DNA of 64,000 bases from Calliopum simillimum (lineage: Eukaryota; Arthropoda; Insecta; Diptera; Lauxaniidae): positions 113,793,309-113,857,308 of the forward strand of contig OX638368.1 in NCBI GenBank assembly GCA_951812925.1. The letters are read 5' to 3'. Under the pieces are notes generated by a model, which was not told the origin of the DNA, did no database searches, and worked only from the letters and a program-made list of their open reading frames with translations. Below are positions 60,496 through 64,000 of the stretch, in pieces. The position numbers were made by a program, and so were the translations under genes. Positions within the stretch are counted from its first letter, which is position 1; each line of letters opens with the position of its first letter.

Positions 60496-61658
60496 CACTC
60501 ACGGTCAAAAAAAAAAAAGCCGATTTTAATTTTGTAAGATATTTTAAAATTGTTGTTTAAATCAAAATTTACACTGGTTTAACTGTTAAATATTATTAAG
60601 TTTAACATTATTAAGTTTAATATTATTAATTTATTTGTGTTTTTCTGGCACACTGTTCGTTTTAAAGTGGCCTAAACATTCTCAATCGAATTGTGGTTGG
60701 GGCTTTTGCCCGGCCATTTGCTTGATTTAATTGCCAAAAAGTCATTATATTTATTTGCCAATGCGAAAATTAATAGCCCGTTATTATAAATTTATGGAAA
60801 AAATAAAGCAAAACATAATGGTGAGTGGGACATAAGGCAATTTCCAACGATGACAAGGTGCAGAATTATCTTGAAATATGACTTTTGCTAAGTGCTCGCT
60901 TAATCGGTCGATGCTGTGTATAACGCCGATTTTAATGGTGTCAATATAAACTTCGGAGTTAATATAACCTTCCAAAAGAGGAATCTCTCCAACCCATTGG
61001 TTTGTTATTGCCCCCTAGACCACCATAAATGGAGTGCTTTGTGCACATTGAAAGCTATATTTTTCATTTTTTTTTTTGCGGCGTACCATGCATCCAAAAT
61101 CAGAACTGATGAGATTTGTTTTGCTCCCATCATAGAATATGACTTCAGCCCAATCATTATACATCAAATTCATTTTTTCTTTACACCAGTTTAATGAGAA
61201 AGACCGCATTTTGTGTGTGAAAATCGGTTTTTTCGCAGGACTTTGGGCAAAAAAGTTATTTTCTCTCAAGCGGCGCTGTACAGTTGAGGTGCTAATTTTA
61301 TAATTTGGTTATCCTTTACCTTCGCAGCAATTTTGAAACCAGTTTTAAGCCGATCGCGCAGCGCTATTTTTACTACACCTCTGTCTTCTTTGTCAGATAT
61401 TTGTCTTGGACGGCCACTTCCAGTGCGATGCAATAAACTCTTTGTTTCCAAAAAACTTTTCAGAATTGTCATACGCAAAACTTACCATATCAAATTTTAC
61501 GCGATATATCTACATTCCTTAAATTTTGCTGCTTGTATGCAGTTATATCAATTTTTTGGTTTTCGGTTAAAATCCCGTTTTTTTAAATATCGTTGTTTTA
61601 ACACCAACAGATATGAAGCAAATGCATTACTTGACAACAATTTTTATGACCGTGAGTG
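60496..61658 (-). mobile_element. Complete Tc1/mariner element, decayed
   Basis: Ends cactcacggtca and tgaccgtgagtg, each flanked by TA. Length is 1163 bp. The minus-strand transposase is in pieces (see 60660-61478). All three catalytic regions can still be located, so this is an old insertion decayed by small changes rather than deletion. Confidence 0.85.
60660..61478 (-). pseudogene. Tc1/mariner transposase, broken
   Basis: Minus-strand pieces in order: HTH region (SLLHRTGSGRPRQISDKEDR, 61478-61266); first catalytic region with EVIFYDGSKTNLISSD (61269-61015), where the Asp is present but the next residue is Gly rather than the usual Glu; second region VIFQDNSAPCHRW (60975-60784); and, after frame changes, GKSPNHNSIEN with the third catalytic Glu near 60690. 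Frameshifts and stops separate them. Confidence 0.85.
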
Positions 61659-63180
61659 TACGTGCTCGTATCATGTGACTGTAATTGCAATTTTTTTTTT
61701 ATGGATATTCGCACAATTTACTGTACTGTCAGCACATAATTATTATTATACTATTATATTACATTATTATATTTAAATTTCTTTTATTTGTAAAAAAATT
61801 GAGCAATTTGCACCCTGAACTCTAAGCAAATTAATTTAAAAACAAAAAAGGTATACTTTTACTTTTACTAAAAATGACATACGAGTACTGGCACACATAC
61901 GATATTTATAATTTACAAGAAAAAAAGTAGAAACAACATTAAAAATGTCACATAATCACACGATGCTTAGGACAAGAAACAAAATTTTTCCATTATGGTA
62001 ACGAAAACCACTCACACGCATATTAGCAAAGCGGTTAAAAAGTCAATTTACTGTAATTTAACACAGTTTTATTAACCTTTATTTTGACAACAATAAGAAA
62101 GAAAACAACAACAAGATGAAAAAACAAAGTATTTGACAAATCTGGGAAAAATAAACGTTGCTGGTGAAAATGCATAAATCCAAAAAAAAAAACCAAATTG
62201 AAGTATCATGCAAGCAATGTCGACAACGACAACGTATCCCAAAGATTAACTGCTAAGGTTATTAAAAATTAATTTAATGCTTCTACAAATATATACAATT
62301 TTTTCGGCTAATCATCTTCAGCGTGATGGGAACTCTTTTTTTTTTTCATTTTGAAAAAGAAGTAATAGAAAAGTTTAATAACTTAATGAGCTTATAGTCA
62401 GGCAGAACAGACAACGTGTCAGCCACTCAATCATATTAAAAAAAAAGCTTGTAAACAAATGTTTAGCCGCAAGAAATCAAATCATTTAAAATGTTTCAAA
62501 TTGATTCTTAAAAAAAAAAGCACAACAACAACTAAAAAAACAAAAACAAACAACAAAACGTGAAGCATGTAATGTTGTTGTTATGCTTCTAACCAGCGAC
62601 AGCAACTGACATGAATTGCGTGTGTATTTGTGAGTACATTGGCTACGAAATGTTGGCTACTTTCACTTTTGCCGGTCACAACATTTGTAATGTTGTTGCT
62701 ATTGCTGTCTCTGGCTGTGATATGCGTTGTTGTGCCTTGCTACTGCTGGCGGTGTTGTCATTGCTATATTTTGTTTTTGTTGTTGTTGTTTTTGGACATA
62801 AAAGAATTATTTATTGCCTTACAAATTTATGTTTCGGACTCAGCCAAAATAAGGGGGGGGGGGGGGAAAAAAGCACATACCACGGCCAAATGAAGTTGCA
62901 AAGAAGGCGAAAAAATCTGACCAAACAAGAATTCAAACTTGTACCTCTACTGGTGGTTTCATGTTACACATGGCATGGATATTTGAGACTTGACGCTTTT
63001 GATTTTTTGGCTTCTAATTAAATAAAGTGAAATTTGTAAATTTTATTTTAATTCACATACATACGTATGTACATGTGTATGCATATGTACACACATGCAT
63101 TTTCATAAGCAGTTTCTTCAGTTTGTTGCAAACTAAAATAATTATGCTGTAGCATACGAACTTCAAGCTATGCATATGAA
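61659..63180. other. Intronic stretch with 14-G run
   Basis: No gene is recognised. Bases 62590-62860 are GTTGTT-rich with long open frames in two frames, which I take as chance. A 14-base G run lies at 62853-62866. Confidence 0.35.
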
Positions 63181-63745
63181 ATGTGGGCCACCCTAATCAC
63201 ATTTGAAACCCTTATCTTAACAAAATAAAAAATTTTTTGTCCGAGTGAATTAAAAAAGTACTTTAAAACATATTTAATTTGGGCAACCTTAGTCACATTT
63301 GAACGAATTTCAAGCCAAGCATGAAATAAGTAGTTTTTGTCGGAGTGAACTAAAGAAGTAATTTGTAACATATTTGATCTGGGCCCTAACCCTAACCACA
63401 TTTCAAAACCTTATCTTAACAAAATAAAATATTTTTTGTCTAAATGAATTAAATCAGTACTTTAAAACATTTAATTTGGGGTCATCTTCATGCATATGTG
63501 CATCCTTAATCAAATTTAAACGAATTTCAACCCAAACATAAATTAGTTTTTGTCAGAGTGAACTAAAGAAGTTATTTGGAACATATTTGATTTGTGCTGC
63601 CCTAGTGAATATGGGCCACACTAGCCATATATGAATAAATTTTAAGTTAAGCGTGAAATATGTAATTTTGTCGTTGTGAACTGAACTAATTTAGAACATG
63701 TTCAATTTGGGTCACCCTAATGTTTATGGGCCACCCTAATCATAT
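63180..63745. repeat. About 100-bp tandem repeat, 6-7 units
   Basis: Each unit starts with gggccaccctaatcacattt-like words (63184, 63280, 63380, 63479, 63612, 63709, 63728) and carries gaa(t/c)t(a)aa...aagtaatttggaacatattt. Two unit types alternate for part of the array. Confidence 0.8.
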
Positions 63746-63838
63746 TTAAAACCCTTAACTTAACAAAAATACGAAATTGCTACTTTGCTGCTTAAAATAC
63801 TTGCATTAGTTGATATGTGCAGTAAGTTTGCATGCAGT

Positions 63839-63854
63839 AAACAAAAGACTTAAG
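63839..63854 (-). promoter_or_regulatory. Recurrent motif, copy 7
   Basis: Minus-strand CTTAAGTCTTTTGTTT, preceded by AGTTCATAT, 146 bases from the window's right edge. Confidence 0.45.
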
Positions 63855-64000
63855 ATATGAACTCGCTGCGTAAATTGCTAAATATATTTGAAACAAACGG
63901 ATTTTTTTTTTTACTGATTTTCTTTATGTTAATTAAAACAAATTAATTTATTTAAACGCATTTATGCTAAACATTTTCTAATTAACAGCATTTTTCTGGT

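Noticed and set aside
62611..63021. 136-codon frame with hydrophobic stretch
   Set aside because: Made of GTTGTT-type repeats, overlapped by another open frame, no domain and a G-run inside; most likely chance.
63380..63400. ccctaaccctaacc, telomere-like
   Set aside because: Only two units, part of the local 100-bp tandem repeat, and flies lack simple telomere repeats.

Overview
The window looks like nuclear DNA of a higher fly (Diptera: Brachycera). It is AT-rich, has spliced genes with short 55-75 nt introns and gt/gc...ag boundaries, and is full of Tc1/mariner, Helitron, jockey-like and foldback repeats. The proteins read like Drosophila orthologues. A tephritid-like fruit fly is my guess, from repeat load and intron size; I cannot prove the species.

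Layout. Bases 1-17852 hold no coding exon that I can recognise. This is probably a long upstream intron of the cadherin gene, packed with tandem arrays, a DNA transposon present twice in opposite orientation, a Helitron and a decayed mariner. Bases 17853-24499 carry five 3' exons of a plus-strand cadherin. Repeat by repeat it matches protocadherin-15, the Drosophila Cad99C orthologue: end of EC2, EC3-EC11, the membrane-adjacent domain, one transmembrane helix, a low-complexity tail and a C-terminal PDZ ligand. From 25 to 29.6 kb there are transposon and LINE remnants. From 30 to 36.5 kb lies a compact housekeeping cluster: P5cr (pyrroline-5-carboxylate reductase, plus), Prp18 (second-step splicing factor, minus, tail-to-tail with P5cr) and Ccdc124 (ribosome-associated coiled-coil protein, plus). 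From memory, these three are also neighbours in Drosophila (CG6009, CG6011, CG6013). From 36.5 to 45.4 kb is a chain of large near-perfect palindromes (foldback elements) plus a Tc1 fragment. At 45.7-46.19 kb there is a possible non-coding first exon with a strong splice donor. From there to 64 kb no coding exon is visible, which fits a long first intron full of repeats.

The genes have no obvious shared pathway. The cadherin shapes microvillus-like protrusions, P5cr makes proline, Prp18 acts in the spliceosome and Ccdc124 acts on ribosomes. The most interesting non-genic signals are a 16-bp core motif (CTTAAGTCTTTTGTTT) found seven times, plus one diverged copy, in the non-coding flanks on both strands with unrelated surroundings; a set of 0.5-1.7 kb palindromic elements that mostly share GATATCTC-like words; a 233-bp segment that appears identical at two loci 14.5 kb apart; and splicing oddities in three genes (a NAGNAG acceptor, an in-frame stop-free intron and a GC-AG intron).
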